64,000 bases of DNA, from NCBI GenBank assembly GCA_024642565.1, contig JAHEAV010000001.1, positions 124,001-188,000 of the forward strand. The letters are read 5' to 3'. The translations under genes were made by a program, and so were the position numbers. Position 1 is the stretch's first letter. Each line of letters starts with the position of its first letter. The notes under the pieces were generated by a model, which worked only from the letters and a program-made list of their open reading frames with translations, did not search any database and was not told where the DNA came from. Positions 51,427 to 60,752 of the stretch are shown in pieces. Source of the stretch: Erythrobacter sp. Its GTDB lineage: Bacteria > Pseudomonadota > Alphaproteobacteria > Sphingomonadales > Sphingomonadaceae.

Positions 51427-52525
51427 GGTGAACGGCTTCCCAATCTTCGCGCGCTGACCAGGTGCCGGCTGATCCGCGCACGGTGCAGCCCTTGTCTCCT
51501 GCCACGACCATGCCAATCGGGTGCACGGTTTCACCCGCCGCTTCCAGTTCTGCCGTCAAAGCGGCAACATCGGCATTATCGACCAGCAACACCATGCCGA
51601 TTCCGCAATTGAAGGTGCGGGCCATTTCCTCCGGCTCGATATTGCCTTGCCCTTGCAGAAAAGCCATCAGGCGCGGCTGTTCCCAGGCGCCGGCATTGAC
51701 CACGGCATGTGCGCCATCGGGCAAAACGCGTGGGATATTTTCCAGCAATCCGCCGCCCGTGATGTGGGCAAGGGCAGCGATTTTGCCACCGCGGATAGCA
51801 GGCAGCAGGCTCTTCACATAAATTCGCGTGGGTTCGATCAGGTGATCGATCAGCAATCGTTCTGCATCGAACAGGGCCGGACGATCCAGTTTCCACCCTT
51901 TGTCGGCCGCCAATCGGCGGACCAGCGAATAACCATTGGAATGCACACCGGAACTGGCGAGGCCGAGCAGCACCTGATCGTGGGCAACCTTGTCACCGGT
52001 CAGTTGTTCCCCGCGCTCAACCGCGCCAACACAGAAACCCGCAAGGTCATAATCGCCTGCCGAATACATGCCCGGCATTTCCGCGGTTTCGCCGCCAATC
52101 AGTGCGCAACCGGCCATCTTGCAGCCTTCGGCGATGCCCGCGACAACCCTTTCGGCAATTCCGTTTTCCAGCTTGCCCGTGGCAAAATAATCGAGAAAAA
52201 ACAGCGGCTCTGCGCCTTGCACGATCAGATCGTTGACGCACATGGCAACCAGATCGATTCCCACGGTGTCATGCCGGTTGAAATCAATCGCCAGTTTCAG
52301 CTTGGTCCCGACCCCGTCATTCGCGGCAACCAGCAGCGGATCGTTATAGCCTGCCGCTTTCGGATCGAAAAATCCGCCAAAGCCGCCCAGTTCCGATGTC
52401 GCGCCCGGCCGCGCTGTTGCTTTCACCAGCGGTCCGATCGCCTTGACCAGGGCGTTGCCGGCGTCGATGGATACGCCAGCCTTGGCGTAAGTGTAGCTTT
52501 CCGGCGGTGCGTTTTTGTCAGGCAT
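51419..52525 (-). CDS. purM: Phosphoribosylformylglycinamidine cyclo-ligase (AIR synthetase)
   Basis: PurM closes the imidazole ring to give AIR in de novo purine synthesis. The 368-residue protein has [18 protein letters not shown] at the N-terminus, [33 protein letters not shown] in part, [11 protein letters not shown] and [18 protein letters not shown]. It heads a purM-purN operon. It is divergent from the DUF2066-hdaA genes with 69 bp between the starts. Confidence 0.97.
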   Translation of the reverse strand: MPDKNAPPESYTYAKAGVSIDAGNALVKAIGPLVKATARPGATSELGGFGGFFDPKAAGYNDPLLVAANDGVGTKLKLAIDFNRHDTVGIDLVAMCVNDLIVQGAEPLFFLDYFATGKLENGIAERVVAGIAEGCKMAGCALIGGETAEMPGMYSAGDYDLAGFCVGAVERGEQLTGDKVAHDQVLLGLASSGVHSNGYSLVRRLAADKGWKLDRPALFDAERLLIDHLIEPTRIYVKSLLPAIRGGKIAALAHITGGGLLENIPRVLPDGAHAVVNAGAWEQPRLMAFLQGQGNIEPEEMARTFNCGIGMVLLVDNADVAALTAELEAAGETVHPIGMVVAGDKGCTVRGSAGTWSAREDWEAVHLG

Positions 52526-52594
52526 GGGCCCGCTTTACGCATTCGCGCTTGGATTTCCACGTCCGTTTGGGCAAAAGGCGCCAAGTTTTCCCCG

Positions 52595-53887
52595 ATGACC
52601 CTTTCAGTCTCCCTTCCAGCCACTGTGCGCCAAGGCCTTTCGCGGCCAACCCTGAGGACCGGGTTGATCGCGCTCGCCGTGCTGATGCTGGCTGTGGCCG
52701 CAGTCCATGCCTTGTGGGCGCAGGTGGAAGGAAACCGCGGCATCGCCGCCGTGGTGAGCAGTACCGATATCGATGTTGGCGGAATTGCTGTCGATGTGCG
52801 GGGCGATAATGCGGAAAATGCGCAGCAGAACGGCTGGGCGCTGGCGCAGAGACTGGCCTGGAAAAAACTTGGCGGACCGGAACTGTCCGATTCGCAGATC
52901 GATTCGATGGTCTCAGCTGTGGTGATAGAGCAGGAACAGATCGGGCCGCGGCGGTATATCGCCACATTGAGCGTGATTTTCGACCGCGCGCGCGCCGGGC
53001 GGATGCTTGGCACTGGCGGGAACACGCCGCGTTCGGCGCCGATGCTGCTGATCCCGGTCACTTTCGAAAGCGGCACCACCAGGGTCTATGAGATGGTCAA
53101 TCCGTGGCAACGCGCCTGGGCCGAATATCAGGCTGGGGCCAGTGCGATCGATTATGTCCGTCCTTCTGGCATGAACGGCGATTCGCTGCTCGTCACTTAC
53201 GGGCAAATTGGCCGTCGCAGCCGGACATGGTGGCGTAATATTCTCGACCAATTCGATGCCGCAGACGTATTGGTGCCGATTGCCCGCCTCGAACGCCAAT
53301 GGCCAGGCGGGCCGGTCAAGGGCACATTCTCCGCGCGATACGGTCCAGATGATGAATATCTGGATGGCTTTGTTTTGACCGCGAAGAATGAATCCGAACT
53401 GCCGAAAATGCTGAGTGACGCGGTGCTGAGAATGGATGCAATTTTTACGGCCGCGCTGGCTTCTGGCAAACTGAAGCCGGATCCGACCCTAAATCTTGGA
53501 ACTCCGGCCCTCGATCCGGCGCTGCAGCGGCTGATTGACCTTGGCCGCGCCGCCGATGCCAATGACAATGCCGAGCGCGAGGCGGCCGATGCAGCGGCAG
53601 CAGCCGGTATTCCGGTTGCCACACCCAATCCGGCGGCTGGATCGGTTGTGGTCGCCACCTTTGTCGTGCAATTTTCCAGCCCGGATGGCGGAACAGTCGA
53701 TGCCACGCTGGCTGCGGTCCGCGGGACCTCTGGCGTGCGCGGTGCGGCCACCAGCAGTCTGGCAATTGGCGGGACATCGGTGATGCGGGTCAGTTATGGC
53801 GGGACGCTGGAACAATTGGCGGCGGCGCTGCGATCACGCGGATTCACGGTCACGCAGGGCAGTAACGCGCTCGCCATCAGCCGCTAG
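52595..53887 (+). CDS. DUF2066 exported protein
   Basis: From 52595 the protein has 430 residues. It starts with a long signal-anchor (LRTGLIALAVLMLAVAAVHALWA, in part) and then the DUF2066 domain, with VDVRGDNAENAQQNGWALAQRLAWKKL in part and RYIATLSVIFDRARAGRMLG. The C-terminal part is Ala-rich and ends with a small repeat-like domain (VVATFVVQFSSPDGGTVDATL). DUF2066 genes typically sit between purM and hda; function is unknown. The 10-bp gap to hdaA suggests co-transcription. In-frame sequence upstream to 51521 is antisense to purM. Confidence 0.88.
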   Translation: MTLSVSLPATVRQGLSRPTLRTGLIALAVLMLAVAAVHALWAQVEGNRGIAAVVSSTDIDVGGIAVDVRGDNAENAQQNGWALAQRLAWKKLGGPELSDSQIDSMVSAVVIEQEQIGPRRYIATLSVIFDRARAGRMLGTGGNTPRSAPMLLIPVTFESGTTRVYEMVNPWQRAWAEYQAGASAIDYVRPSGMNGDSLLVTYGQIGRRSRTWWRNILDQFDAADVLVPIARLERQWPGGPVKGTFSARYGPDDEYLDGFVLTAKNESELPKMLSDAVLRMDAIFTAALASGKLKPDPTLNLGTPALDPALQRLIDLGRAADANDNAEREAADAAAAAGIPVATPNPAAGSVVVATFVVQFSSPDGGTVDATLAAVRGTSGVRGAATSSLAIGGTSVMRVSYGGTLEQLAAALRSRGFTVTQGSNALAISR

Positions 53888-53896
53888 GGCCGGCGC

Positions 53897-54508
53897 ATGT
53901 CGCAGATCGCCCTGCCATTACCAAACCGGCATTCCGGTGATCCCGACCGGATCGTGATCGGCAACGCCAATGCCGCCGTGATCGAGGCGTTGCGCGATCC
54001 GGCCGCATGGCCATTTGGCACAGCCGTTCTGATCGGCCCGCCGCGTTCCGGAAAATCGCTGCTCGGCCGCTGGTTCTCGGCGCAGGGCCATGGCCAGCAT
54101 GTCGATAATGCCGATACGATGGACGAGACGGACTTGTTCCACTTGTGGAACCGGACGCAGGAAAGCGGACAGCCCCTGCTGCTGATCAGCAATGCGGTGC
54201 AATGGGACATATCCCTGGCGGACCTGCGTTCACGCCTCAGTTCGGCCATGCACATCGAACTTGGCGCCCCCGATGATGAGATGATGGCCGCCCTGATCGA
54301 AAGCCACGCCCAGCAACGCCGCCTTGCATTGGGGGAAGGTGCGCTTACTTATCTGGTGCCCCGTGCAACACGAAGCTTTGCCGCTGTGGAGCGGCTGGTG
54401 GAAATGATCGACCGGTTAAGCCTGGAACGCAAGGCACCGGCTACATTGTCGATCTGGCGTGACGCGCTGGAAGCAGTGCAGGGTGCGGAGCAGCCCAGGC
54501 TCCTGTGA
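53897..54508 (+). CDS. hdaA: DnaA-related replication regulator HdaA
   Basis: Hda/HdaA promotes hydrolysis of DnaA-bound ATP when tied to the sliding clamp, preventing re-initiation. The 203-residue protein begins MSQIALPLPNR, where QIALPL matches the clamp-binding motif of Hda. Then come an AAA+ core with Walker A IGPPRSGKSLLGRW, a Walker B-like HVDNADTMDE, and an arginine-finger region (LRSRLSSAM). It lacks a DnaA domain IV. Location after DUF2066 near purM supports orthology. Confidence 0.91.
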   Translation: MSQIALPLPNRHSGDPDRIVIGNANAAVIEALRDPAAWPFGTAVLIGPPRSGKSLLGRWFSAQGHGQHVDNADTMDETDLFHLWNRTQESGQPLLLISNAVQWDISLADLRSRLSSAMHIELGAPDDEMMAALIESHAQQRRLALGEGALTYLVPRATRSFAAVERLVEMIDRLSLERKAPATLSIWRDALEAVQGAEQPRLL

Positions 54509-54529
54509 CTTGCGTTGGAAGGGTTTTGG

Positions 54530-54544
54530 TGGAAGAATCTTCCA
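54530..54544. promoter_or_regulatory. 15-nt inverted repeat upstream of cysE
   Basis: TGGAAGA-A-TCTTCCA is a perfect palindrome with one central base, 33 bp before the cysE start. It could be an operator or, as RNA, too small a hairpin to terminate. No regulator is assigned. Confidence 0.45.
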
Positions 54545-54576
54545 TCAGGTCCGCATGGTGAAAGGTTTTGCTGCGC

Positions 54577-55284
54577 ATGTTTGACGGATTGACCTCCTAT
54601 CTCGATTCGATCAGCGCCCGTGATCCGGCCCCGCGTTCGCGCTGGGAAGTCCTGCTGTATCCCGGTGTGTTGGCGCTGGGTATGCACCGGATTGCCCATT
54701 GGCTGTTTGAAGCGAAGCTTTATTTCCTGGCCCGCTTCATCAATCATTTCAGCCGGATGATAACCGCAATCGACATCCATCCGGGGGCGACCATCGGCAA
54801 GAATTTCTTCATTGATCACGGCTTTACAGTGATTGGGGAGACAGCCGAAATCGGGGACAATGTTACAATTTACCAATGTGTTACGCTTGGCGGAACCAAT
54901 CCGGCCAACGGGAAGGGCGGCAAGCGTCACCCCACGTTGGAGGATAATACGATCATTGGTTCCGGCGCGCAGATCATCGGCCCGATAACCGTGGGCAAAC
55001 GCGCCCGCGTTGGCGCCAATGCCGTGGTTATTGACGATGTCCCCGAAGGGGCAACCATGGTCGGGCTCAAGGCCCGCAGCACGCTGGTCCCGGCGGAAGA
55101 ATGGCTGAAGGAATTCATTCCTTACGGCACGCCTTGCGATGAGCCTTGCGAAGAAATGGTCGGCGCAGGCAATCGCCGGATCGAAGCCATGGAGGCGGAA
55201 ATGGCCCTGTTAAGAGCCGAAGTCCGCGCCCTGCGCGATGGCGCACCGATAGAAGCTGCCAAACTTAGCGGCACAGATAGCTGA
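54577..55284 (+). CDS. cysE: Serine O-acetyltransferase
   Basis: CysE acetylates serine, committing it to cysteine synthesis. From ATG 54577 (MFDGLTSYLDSISARDPAPRS) it has 235 residues; a TTG at 54568 is possible. A short N-terminal helical domain precedes a left-handed beta-helix: IDIHPGATIGKNFFIDHGFTVIGETAEIGDNVTIYQCVTLGGTN in parts, with the catalytic His in FIDHG. The short form resembles EpsC-type rather than E. coli CysE. Its stop shares one base with the DUF2794 start (TGATG). Confidence 0.93.
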   Translation: MFDGLTSYLDSISARDPAPRSRWEVLLYPGVLALGMHRIAHWLFEAKLYFLARFINHFSRMITAIDIHPGATIGKNFFIDHGFTVIGETAEIGDNVTIYQCVTLGGTNPANGKGGKRHPTLEDNTIIGSGAQIIGPITVGKRARVGANAVVIDDVPEGATMVGLKARSTLVPAEEWLKEFIPYGTPCDEPCEEMVGAGNRRIEAMEAEMALLRAEVRALRDGAPIEAAKLSGTDS

Positions 55285-55649
55285 TGGCGGCAAATTCGGG
55301 TTTGTTCACGCCTGGATCCATCATCCCCTTCCCCGGGCGGCAGCCGTTGCAAGTGGGGTTCGAACGGCAGGAACTGGGCCGGATCATGGATCTTTATGGC
55401 CGCATGGTTGCCGCTGGCGAATGGCGTGATTACGCGATGGACTTTACCCGCGACATGGCGCTGTTTTCCGCGTTTCGTCGGGCGGCCGAACGCCCGCAGA
55501 CAGGATTGGAGAAACGACCTGCGCTGCGCGGCAAGCAGGGCATGTGGACGCTGTTTGGCGAACATGGCCAAATCCTCAAGCGAGGGCATGATCTGGTGGC
55601 CGTGCTGGCGCCGGTTGAACGGCGCCTGATGAAAGTTGTCGATAGCTGA
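55284..55649 (+). CDS. DUF2794 protein
   Basis: The 121-residue soluble protein matches DUF2794, an alphaproteobacterial family of unknown function: FERQELGRIMDLYGRMVAAGEWRDYAMDF in part, ALFSAFRRAAERPQ and EKRPALRGKQGMWTLFGEHGQILKRGHDL in part. It is translationally coupled to cysE through TGATG. A strong hairpin follows. Confidence 0.86.
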   Translation: MAANSGLFTPGSIIPFPGRQPLQVGFERQELGRIMDLYGRMVAAGEWRDYAMDFTRDMALFSAFRRAAERPQTGLEKRPALRGKQGMWTLFGEHGQILKRGHDLVAVLAPVERRLMKVVDS

Positions 55650-55651
55650 AA

Positions 55652-55683
55652 ACGCATTGGGCCGATTGCTTGGCCCAATGCGT
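55652..55683 (-). terminator. Intrinsic terminator for the SDR gene, also stops DUF2794
   Basis: A perfect 12-bp stem (55652-55663 with 55672-55683) has an 8-nt loop. Read on the minus strand it is followed by TTTTC, so it is best oriented for the SDR gene. It also lies 2 bp after the DUF2794 stop on the plus strand. Confidence 0.8.
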
Positions 55684-55707
55684 CTGTATGTCAGCCCGGC
55701 GGGTTAA

Positions 55708-56643
55708 TCAGCCCCGCGCACTGCTGGGTGCGGCATCAACCCCAAGAACTTCCTGCATCGCCTTCAGGATCGCGGCGCTCTGTTCAGAGCCGGACTGCGG
55801 CGCCTTGAGGTTGGTCATGGAATTGATGTCATCCCACCGTGCAGCGAAACCTTCCACCGTGCGGTCTTCGTCTTTCAGCCAAACGGCATCGTTCATCGCC
55901 ACCCATGCCGAGTGGAAACCGCCTGCACCAGCGCCGACAATCTGATTGGTCGGTGCATCTTCGCTGACCAGGAACAGTGCGGCAGGGACGACATTGGCTG
56001 GATCGAACAGCTTGAAAGCCTGTTCAGGGAACAGGTCTTCGGTCATTCGCGTGCCGGCTACCGGGCTGAGTGAGTTGCACTTGATGTTGTATTTCGCGCC
56101 TTCAAGATAAAGCGTCTTGGTCAGTCCGGCGAGCCCGAGTTTCGCCGCGCCGTAATTGGCCTGGCCGAAATTGCCGAACAGGCCGGTGCTGCTCGTGGTC
56201 ATCAGAATGCGGCCATAGGCCTGTTCGCGGAAAGTTTCCCAACATGCCTTCGTGGCATAGGCGGAGCCGAGCAGGTGAACGCGGACCACGAATTCGAAAT
56301 CTTCCGGGCTCATCTTGGCGAAGCTCTTGTCCCGCAGCACGCCAGCGTTGTTGATCAACACATGGACGCCGCCCCATTTCTGCTTGGCGTCGGCGACCAT
56401 CTTTTCCATCTGGTCATATTCGGTAACCGACGCGCCATTCGAGATGGCTTCGCCGCCCATTTCCTTGATTTCTTCGACAACTTTGAGCGCCGCGTCCGAA
56501 TGGCCGGTGCCATCGCGCGATCCGCCGAGGTCGTTCACCACCACCTTGGCCCCGCGCCGGGCGAGTTCCAACGCATATTCGCGCCCCAAACCGCCGCCTG
56601 CACCGGTAACGATGGCAACGCGATCTTTGAAAGAAATGGTCAT
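55708..56643 (-). CDS. SDR enzyme, (3R)-hydroxyacyl-CoA dehydrogenase type
   Basis: The 311-residue protein resembles the dehydrogenase unit of peroxisomal multifunctional enzyme 2: [30 protein letters not shown] in part, [21 protein letters not shown], and the active site [23 protein letters not shown] with Ser, Tyr and Lys. It would oxidise a hydroxyacyl-CoA or related hydroxyl with NAD. The C-terminal extension of about 60 residues is usual in this group. A palindromic site overlies its promoter region; no other beta-oxidation gene is adjacent. Confidence 0.9.
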   Translation of the reverse strand: MTISFKDRVAIVTGAGGGLGREYALELARRGAKVVVNDLGGSRDGTGHSDAALKVVEEIKEMGGEAISNGASVTEYDQMEKMVADAKQKWGGVHVLINNAGVLRDKSFAKMSPEDFEFVVRVHLLGSAYATKACWETFREQAYGRILMTTSSTGLFGNFGQANYGAAKLGLAGLTKTLYLEGAKYNIKCNSLSPVAGTRMTEDLFPEQAFKLFDPANVVPAALFLVSEDAPTNQIVGAGAGGFHSAWVAMNDAVWLKDEDRTVEGFAARWDDINSMTNLKAPQSGSEQSAAILKAMQEVLGVDAAPSSARG

Positions 56644-56673
56644 AATAGTCTCTCCAGAATTCCGAATAGGGCC

Positions 56674-56691
56674 TTACGTTTCCGTAAACGT
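56674..56691 (-). promoter_or_regulatory. Candidate operator upstream of the SDR gene
   Basis: Overlapping inverted repeats lie about 31-48 bp before the SDR start: TTACG-TTTC-CGTAA and ACGTTT-CCGT-AAACGT. On the minus strand a CTATTC (56669-56664) at 17 bp from AACGTT could be the -10, which would put the repeat within the promoter spacer. The binding protein is unknown; TetR- or MerR-type acyl-CoA regulators are plausible. Confidence 0.42.
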
Positions 56692-56801
56692 TGCGCGGAA
56701 TGGCAGGTTCGCCAAGGCGTTTCAACCGTCAATCAGGTAGCCCGCCATGCCGTAGCGGCAGAGTCGCGAAGCCGAAGACGTTCTTAGCAGCGAATCGCCG
56801 G

Positions 56802-57470
56802 TCAAAGCGACTCCAGCGTAGCGATCAGTTGATCGAAGTGATCGATGACTGCATCCGCGCCCAATTCATGGGGCGGCTTGTCGCAATAGCCATAGGCGGC
56901 AGCGATGACCGGAACGCTGGCCGCCCTGGCTGCGGCCACATCGTAGGAACTGTCCCCGACAAAGGCGAAACTGCCGCCACCACAGCGGGAAATCGCTTCG
57001 TAAATCGGGTCGGGTTCGGGTTTTGCACGCCCTTTGCCCAACGTATCGCCGCCAATAATGGTGACAAACCGATCGGCCAGGCCAAGCTGGGTCAGAATAT
57101 CCGTGGCAAAACTTTCGAACTTGTTGGTTACCACGGCCATCCGCACGCCAAATGTGGCCAGGATGTCCATCGCCGCCTCTGCCCCTGGATAAGGGCGGGT
57201 GTGGACTGCGTTGTTCTGCGCATAATAGGCCAATAGAGCCTTGTAGAGCGGACGAAATTCCTCATCCGAAACACCGCCCTGATCGTCCAGCGCCTTTTTC
57301 AGCATCAATTTGGCCCCGCCACCGATCAGGCTTTCCACCTGTTCCACCGGAACGGTTGCGCGCCCACCCAGCCGGAGGGCATGGTTCACCGCTGCGCCCA
57401 GATCATGATGCGTATCGAGCAATGTGCCGTCGAGATCGAAGCCGACAATTGCGAAAGGAAAATCACTCAT
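56802..57470 (-). CDS. gph: HAD-family phosphatase, phosphoglycolate phosphatase type
   Basis: Gph dephosphorylates 2-phosphoglycolate, often arising from DNA repair. From MSDFPFAIVGFDLDGTLLDT at 57470 it has 222 residues. HAD motif I is DLDGT, motif II lies in MAVVTNKFES, and motif IV is FVGDSSYDVAAARAASVPV. The long open frame continuing upstream to 59027 is antisense to glmU and is rejected. It is divergent from glmU, with 60 bp between starts. Confidence 0.9.
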   Translation of the reverse strand: MSDFPFAIVGFDLDGTLLDTHHDLGAAVNHALRLGGRATVPVEQVESLIGGGAKLMLKKALDDQGGVSDEEFRPLYKALLAYYAQNNAVHTRPYPGAEAAMDILATFGVRMAVVTNKFESFATDILTQLGLADRFVTIIGGDTLGKGRAKPEPDPIYEAISRCGGGSFAFVGDSSYDVAAARAASVPVIAAAYGYCDKPPHELGADAVIDHFDQLIATLESL

Positions 57471-57530
57471 GCGCAGGTCGTTGCGCGAAGCTTCTTCAAA
57501 CCGCAAGCAATTGGTGCCATTGCATGGCTC

Positions 57531-58886
57531 ATGACAGAATTCGCGACCATCATCCTCGCCGCGGGCAAGGGTACCCGCATGAAATCCAACCTGCACAAGG
57601 TGCTGCATCCCATTGCCGGGCGGCCCATGCTGGATCATCTGATGGCTTCGGCGGGCCAGTTGAAACCGTCGCGGACGGTGGTGGTGGTCGGCGCCGGCCG
57701 GGAACAGTTGGAAGCGGCGCTGGGCGACCGCGCGCAGACCTGCCTGCAGGAACCGCAGTTGGGTACCGGCCACGCGGTGCAGCAGGCACAGGATGCTTTG
57801 GCCGGTTTTTCCGGTGATGTGCTGATACTGTATGGGGATGTGCCCTTTGTCCGCGCGGCGACCATGCAAGCCATGCTGGACCGGCTTCATGCCGATGATG
57901 CGCCTGCCGTGGTTGTGCTGGGTTTTGAGCCGGGCGATCCGATGCACTATGGCCGGGTGATTGCGGATGAAAGCGGCCGGATCCTGAAAATGGTCGAATA
58001 TAAGGATGCAAGCGAGGAGGAGCGCGCTTGCCGCCTGTGCAATTCCGGCCTGATGGCTGCGCGCGCGGAGGACATGTTCGGCTTGCTGGCGCGTGTGGGT
58101 AACGACAATGCCCAGGGCGAATATTATCTCGTCGACGTGGTCAATGTCGCCAATGCCGACGGACGGCACAGCGCCGTGGTGGTGACAGATGATCCGGGCG
58201 AAGTGGCCGGGATCAACAGCCGTGCTGAACTGGCTGCGGCAGAGCGACATTGGCAGGATGTTCGGCGGGAAGAAGCGATGGCGGAGGGCGCTTCGCTCAA
58301 AGCCCCGGAAACGGTGTTTTTCAGCTGGGACACGCAGCTTGGCCGCGATGTAACGATTGATCCCAATGTCGTGTTTGGCCCCGGTGTAAGCGTAGCCGAT
58401 GGTGCGAAGATCCGCGCTTTCAGCCATCTCGAAGGGGCCAAGGTCGGCGAAAGCTGCGAAGTTGGACCCTATGCCCGGCTGCGCCCCGGTGCGGTGCTGG
58501 AACAGGGTGCAAAGATCGGCAATTTCGTCGAAGTGAAAAATGCCACCTTGGGGCCGGGGGCCAAGGCCAATCACCTTACCTATCTGGGTGATGCCACGGT
58601 CGGCGCGGGCGCGAACATCGGTGCAGGCACCATCACCTGCAATTACGATGGCTATTTCAAACACCGCACCAACATTGGCCCACGGGCCTTCATCGGTTCC
58701 AACAGCGCCTTGATCGCACCTTTGAATATCGGGGCCGATGCAATCGTGGCTGCGGGCAGCGCGGTAAGCCGCGATGTCGCGGACGGCGAATTGCGCATGG
58801 TCCGGGCCGATCAGATGGTCAAACCGGGCTGGGCAGACCGTTTCCACGACGCGATGAAAAAGAAAAAAGCCGGGACGAAGAAGTGA
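57531..58886 (+). CDS. glmU: Bifunctional UDP-GlcNAc pyrophosphorylase / glucosamine-1-P acetyltransferase
   Basis: GlmU makes UDP-GlcNAc for peptidoglycan and lipid A. From ATG 57531 it has 451 residues: the pyrophosphorylase domain with LAAGKGTRMKS and TGHAVQQA, and a C-terminal left-handed beta-helix acetyltransferase with RLRPGAVLEQGAKIGNFVEVK in part, and GAGTITCNYDGYFKHRTNIG. The TGA overlaps the GTG start of the next gene by 4 bp. The upstream extension to 57381 is not conserved. Confidence 0.97.
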   Translation: MTEFATIILAAGKGTRMKSNLHKVLHPIAGRPMLDHLMASAGQLKPSRTVVVVGAGREQLEAALGDRAQTCLQEPQLGTGHAVQQAQDALAGFSGDVLILYGDVPFVRAATMQAMLDRLHADDAPAVVVLGFEPGDPMHYGRVIADESGRILKMVEYKDASEEERACRLCNSGLMAARAEDMFGLLARVGNDNAQGEYYLVDVVNVANADGRHSAVVVTDDPGEVAGINSRAELAAAERHWQDVRREEAMAEGASLKAPETVFFSWDTQLGRDVTIDPNVVFGPGVSVADGAKIRAFSHLEGAKVGESCEVGPYARLRPGAVLEQGAKIGNFVEVKNATLGPGAKANHLTYLGDATVGAGANIGAGTITCNYDGYFKHRTNIGPRAFIGSNSALIAPLNIGADAIVAAGSAVSRDVADGELRMVRADQMVKPGWADRFHDAMKKKKAGTKK

Positions 58887-59491
58887 AGGGCTTACCGCTG
58901 ATCGCAGCATTGGTTCTTCCGGCCTGTTCGCCTGCGAATCCGGAAACGGCTGAAGCCAGCGCAAGGCAGTCGGTCGTACCTGGGGCTGTGGTTGCAACGG
59001 CGGCTGCCACGCCGGCGACTGGTGCAAAGGCTGCAGTTGGCGCGGTCTGCGCGAAAGATGAACCTGTGCTGTTTTCCTGCAATCTCAGGAATGGTCGTAA
59101 GGTCGCGGTTTGCGGCGCCCTGCTGGGCGGCAGAGCCACCGCGCAATATCGTTACGGCAAGCCGGGTGAACCGGCCGAAATGATCTGGCCCCGATCTTCA
59201 AGTGATAGCCGCGTCGCCTTTGCCAGCGTACCCTATTCCGGCGGCGGTGAGGCGCAATTGAGCTTTGCCAATGGCACGACTCGCTATGTCGTTTACAGCC
59301 GCATCATTCGTACCAATTTTGCTGCGGATGAACCGAACGATCCTGCGATCGAAGATGGAGTTCTGGTTATGCAGGGCGGCCGGAAGCTGGCCAATCTGGC
59401 ATGTGATGATCAACCGATGCATCCGGTCGATTACAATGTGTCGGAAAAATTCGCCGACAAGGCCGAGGAATTGTTCACCTTGGGGGATTGA
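58883..59491 (+). CDS. Putative lipoprotein coupled to glmU
   Basis: The 202-residue protein starts at a GTG within GTGA of the glmU stop. A lipoprotein signal (MKGLPLIAALVLPACSPAN, lipobox LPAC) is followed by an Ala-rich linker and a domain with four cysteines (GAVCAKDEPVLFSCNLRNGRKVAVCG and NLACDDQPMH, in part) and beta-rich segments such as VAFASVPYSGGGEAQLSF. I do not recognise a named family. Its end lies 4 bp from that of the convergent O-antigen-ligase-like gene. Confidence 0.75.
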   Translation: MKGLPLIAALVLPACSPANPETAEASARQSVVPGAVVATAAATPATGAKAAVGAVCAKDEPVLFSCNLRNGRKVAVCGALLGGRATAQYRYGKPGEPAEMIWPRSSSDSRVAFASVPYSGGGEAQLSFANGTTRYVVYSRIIRTNFAADEPNDPAIEDGVLVMQGGRKLANLACDDQPMHPVDYNVSEKFADKAEELFTLGD

Positions 59492-59495
59492 AGGC

Positions 59496-60752
59496 TTAGC
59501 TTTGATTTGGCTCGATTGAGGCAAGGCTGGCCAGCATAAGCACGCCGACCATGATCGGGAAAGCGAAGTGGAATGATCCATCCAGCATCGATGTTGCCAG
59601 CAGGGCAGTGAACGTAGTCACAGCAGGAATTGCCACCTTTGGCTGTGCCGCAACTTTGGCGCGAATTTTCCACAAGGCGCCGCTAGCCATCAGGCAGATC
59701 CCCAGCAATCCGGCGAAACCCCATTCATACAGGAATTGCAGAATTGTATTGTGGGGGTGCCTGAAACCACCAACAGGGTACACAAATTGGCCGTCGCCAT
59801 GGCCGAACAACGGACTTTGCTGGATCCACTCGAGTGTATCGATCCATATTCCAATGCGGTTGGAGCTATAGGTGTTGACGTCGGCAGTGGCCGTGCTGGC
59901 GCCTTCTACGAAGTTGAAGGGCCCGTAAAATGCAGAAGGAACGAACGCCGCCGCCAGCGGCACTGCCAGCACAAGGCAACCAAGGGCCGTGATCACAAAG
60001 GCTTTCCGGCGGTCGGGTGGGCACAGAATGAATGTTACAGACAAAGCTGCGATTGCGGCGAGCGACGCTGCCCGGCTGCCGCTCCATAAAACAAAAACCA
60101 TTCCCAGCAAGAGTAGCCCTGCGGACATCAGCCTGTGCCTGGGGGATTGTGCGGTACAGTAAAAACCCGCCGCCAGCCCAAGAATGGTCAGCGCAAAGCC
60201 GGCCAGATGGCGGACGTTGTTGACAGCGATACCAAATGCCAGCCAGTCGTATCCGGGGGTATTCCGGTTTGCCAGTGCCCAGACATACGCGATGACGAAG
60301 AAAACCGCTGCGCCAAGGGCCGTTGCCACCAACATATTTTCAACGTTGGATTTCCAGGGACCCGAAAGCTGGACGGCCAGCGCCCAAGCAAAAACAAAGT
60401 GCACCAGCGTGAACGGAAAGAAGAGCGTTGAAAGCACTCTGTCGGTGGCGAAATGATAGTTCGCTATCATCGCAGCGGCCAGCCAGAGAGCGGCACCAAT
60501 CTTGGTCAGTGGGCGAAGTCTAGCCAGTGAGCCGACAATTTTCGGATTGGAAATCAGAGCGCAAACGATGACCAATATTTCGGTCAGGATAATGGGAAGA
60601 CCGAACCCGTTGAGAACCGTAGGTGGGCCAAAATCCCGGATCGACAGAAGCGCGAAAACTGGCGCGCAACACAGCAACGCGGTGATGACAAGTTTGGGTA
60701 AAACCTGTTGAAAATCGCTTGGGGCGTTGGTCAGGGGATCGGCCTTATTCAA
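59496..60752 (-). CDS. O-antigen ligase-like membrane protein
   Basis: A 418-residue protein with about ten to twelve transmembrane helices and a large periplasmic loop near 270-330 holding SNRIGIWIDTLEWIQQSPLFGHGDGQF and HPHNTILQFLYEWGFAGLLGI, in part, as in the Wzy_C/O-antigen-ligase family (WaaL, Wzy and related polymerases). The only upstream start is a TTG at 60752, five bases past the atpC stop, with no good ribosome site, so it may depend on translation of the atp operon. The substrate is unknown. Confidence 0.84.
   Translation of the reverse strand: MNKADPLTNAPSDFQQVLPKLVITALLCCAPVFALLSIRDFGPPTVLNGFGLPIILTEILVIVCALISNPKIVGSLARLRPLTKIGAALWLAAAMIANYHFATDRVLSTLFFPFTLVHFVFAWALAVQLSGPWKSNVENMLVATALGAAVFFVIAYVWALANRNTPGYDWLAFGIAVNNVRHLAGFALTILGLAAGFYCTAQSPRHRLMSAGLLLLGMVFVLWSGSRAASLAAIAALSVTFILCPPDRRKAFVITALGCLVLAVPLAAAFVPSAFYGPFNFVEGASTATADVNTYSSNRIGIWIDTLEWIQQSPLFGHGDGQFVYPVGGFRHPHNTILQFLYEWGFAGLLGICLMASGALWKIRAKVAAQPKVAIPAVTTFTALLATSMLDGSFHFAFPIMVGVLMLASLASIEPNQS

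Noticed and set aside
51521-52594. Upstream extension of the DUF2066 gene
   Set aside because: This part is antisense to purM; the signal sequence begins after the ATG at 52595.
57471-59027. Upstream extension of gph to a 741-codon protein
   Set aside because: The extra 519 codons are antisense to glmU; the HAD domain starts naturally at 57470.
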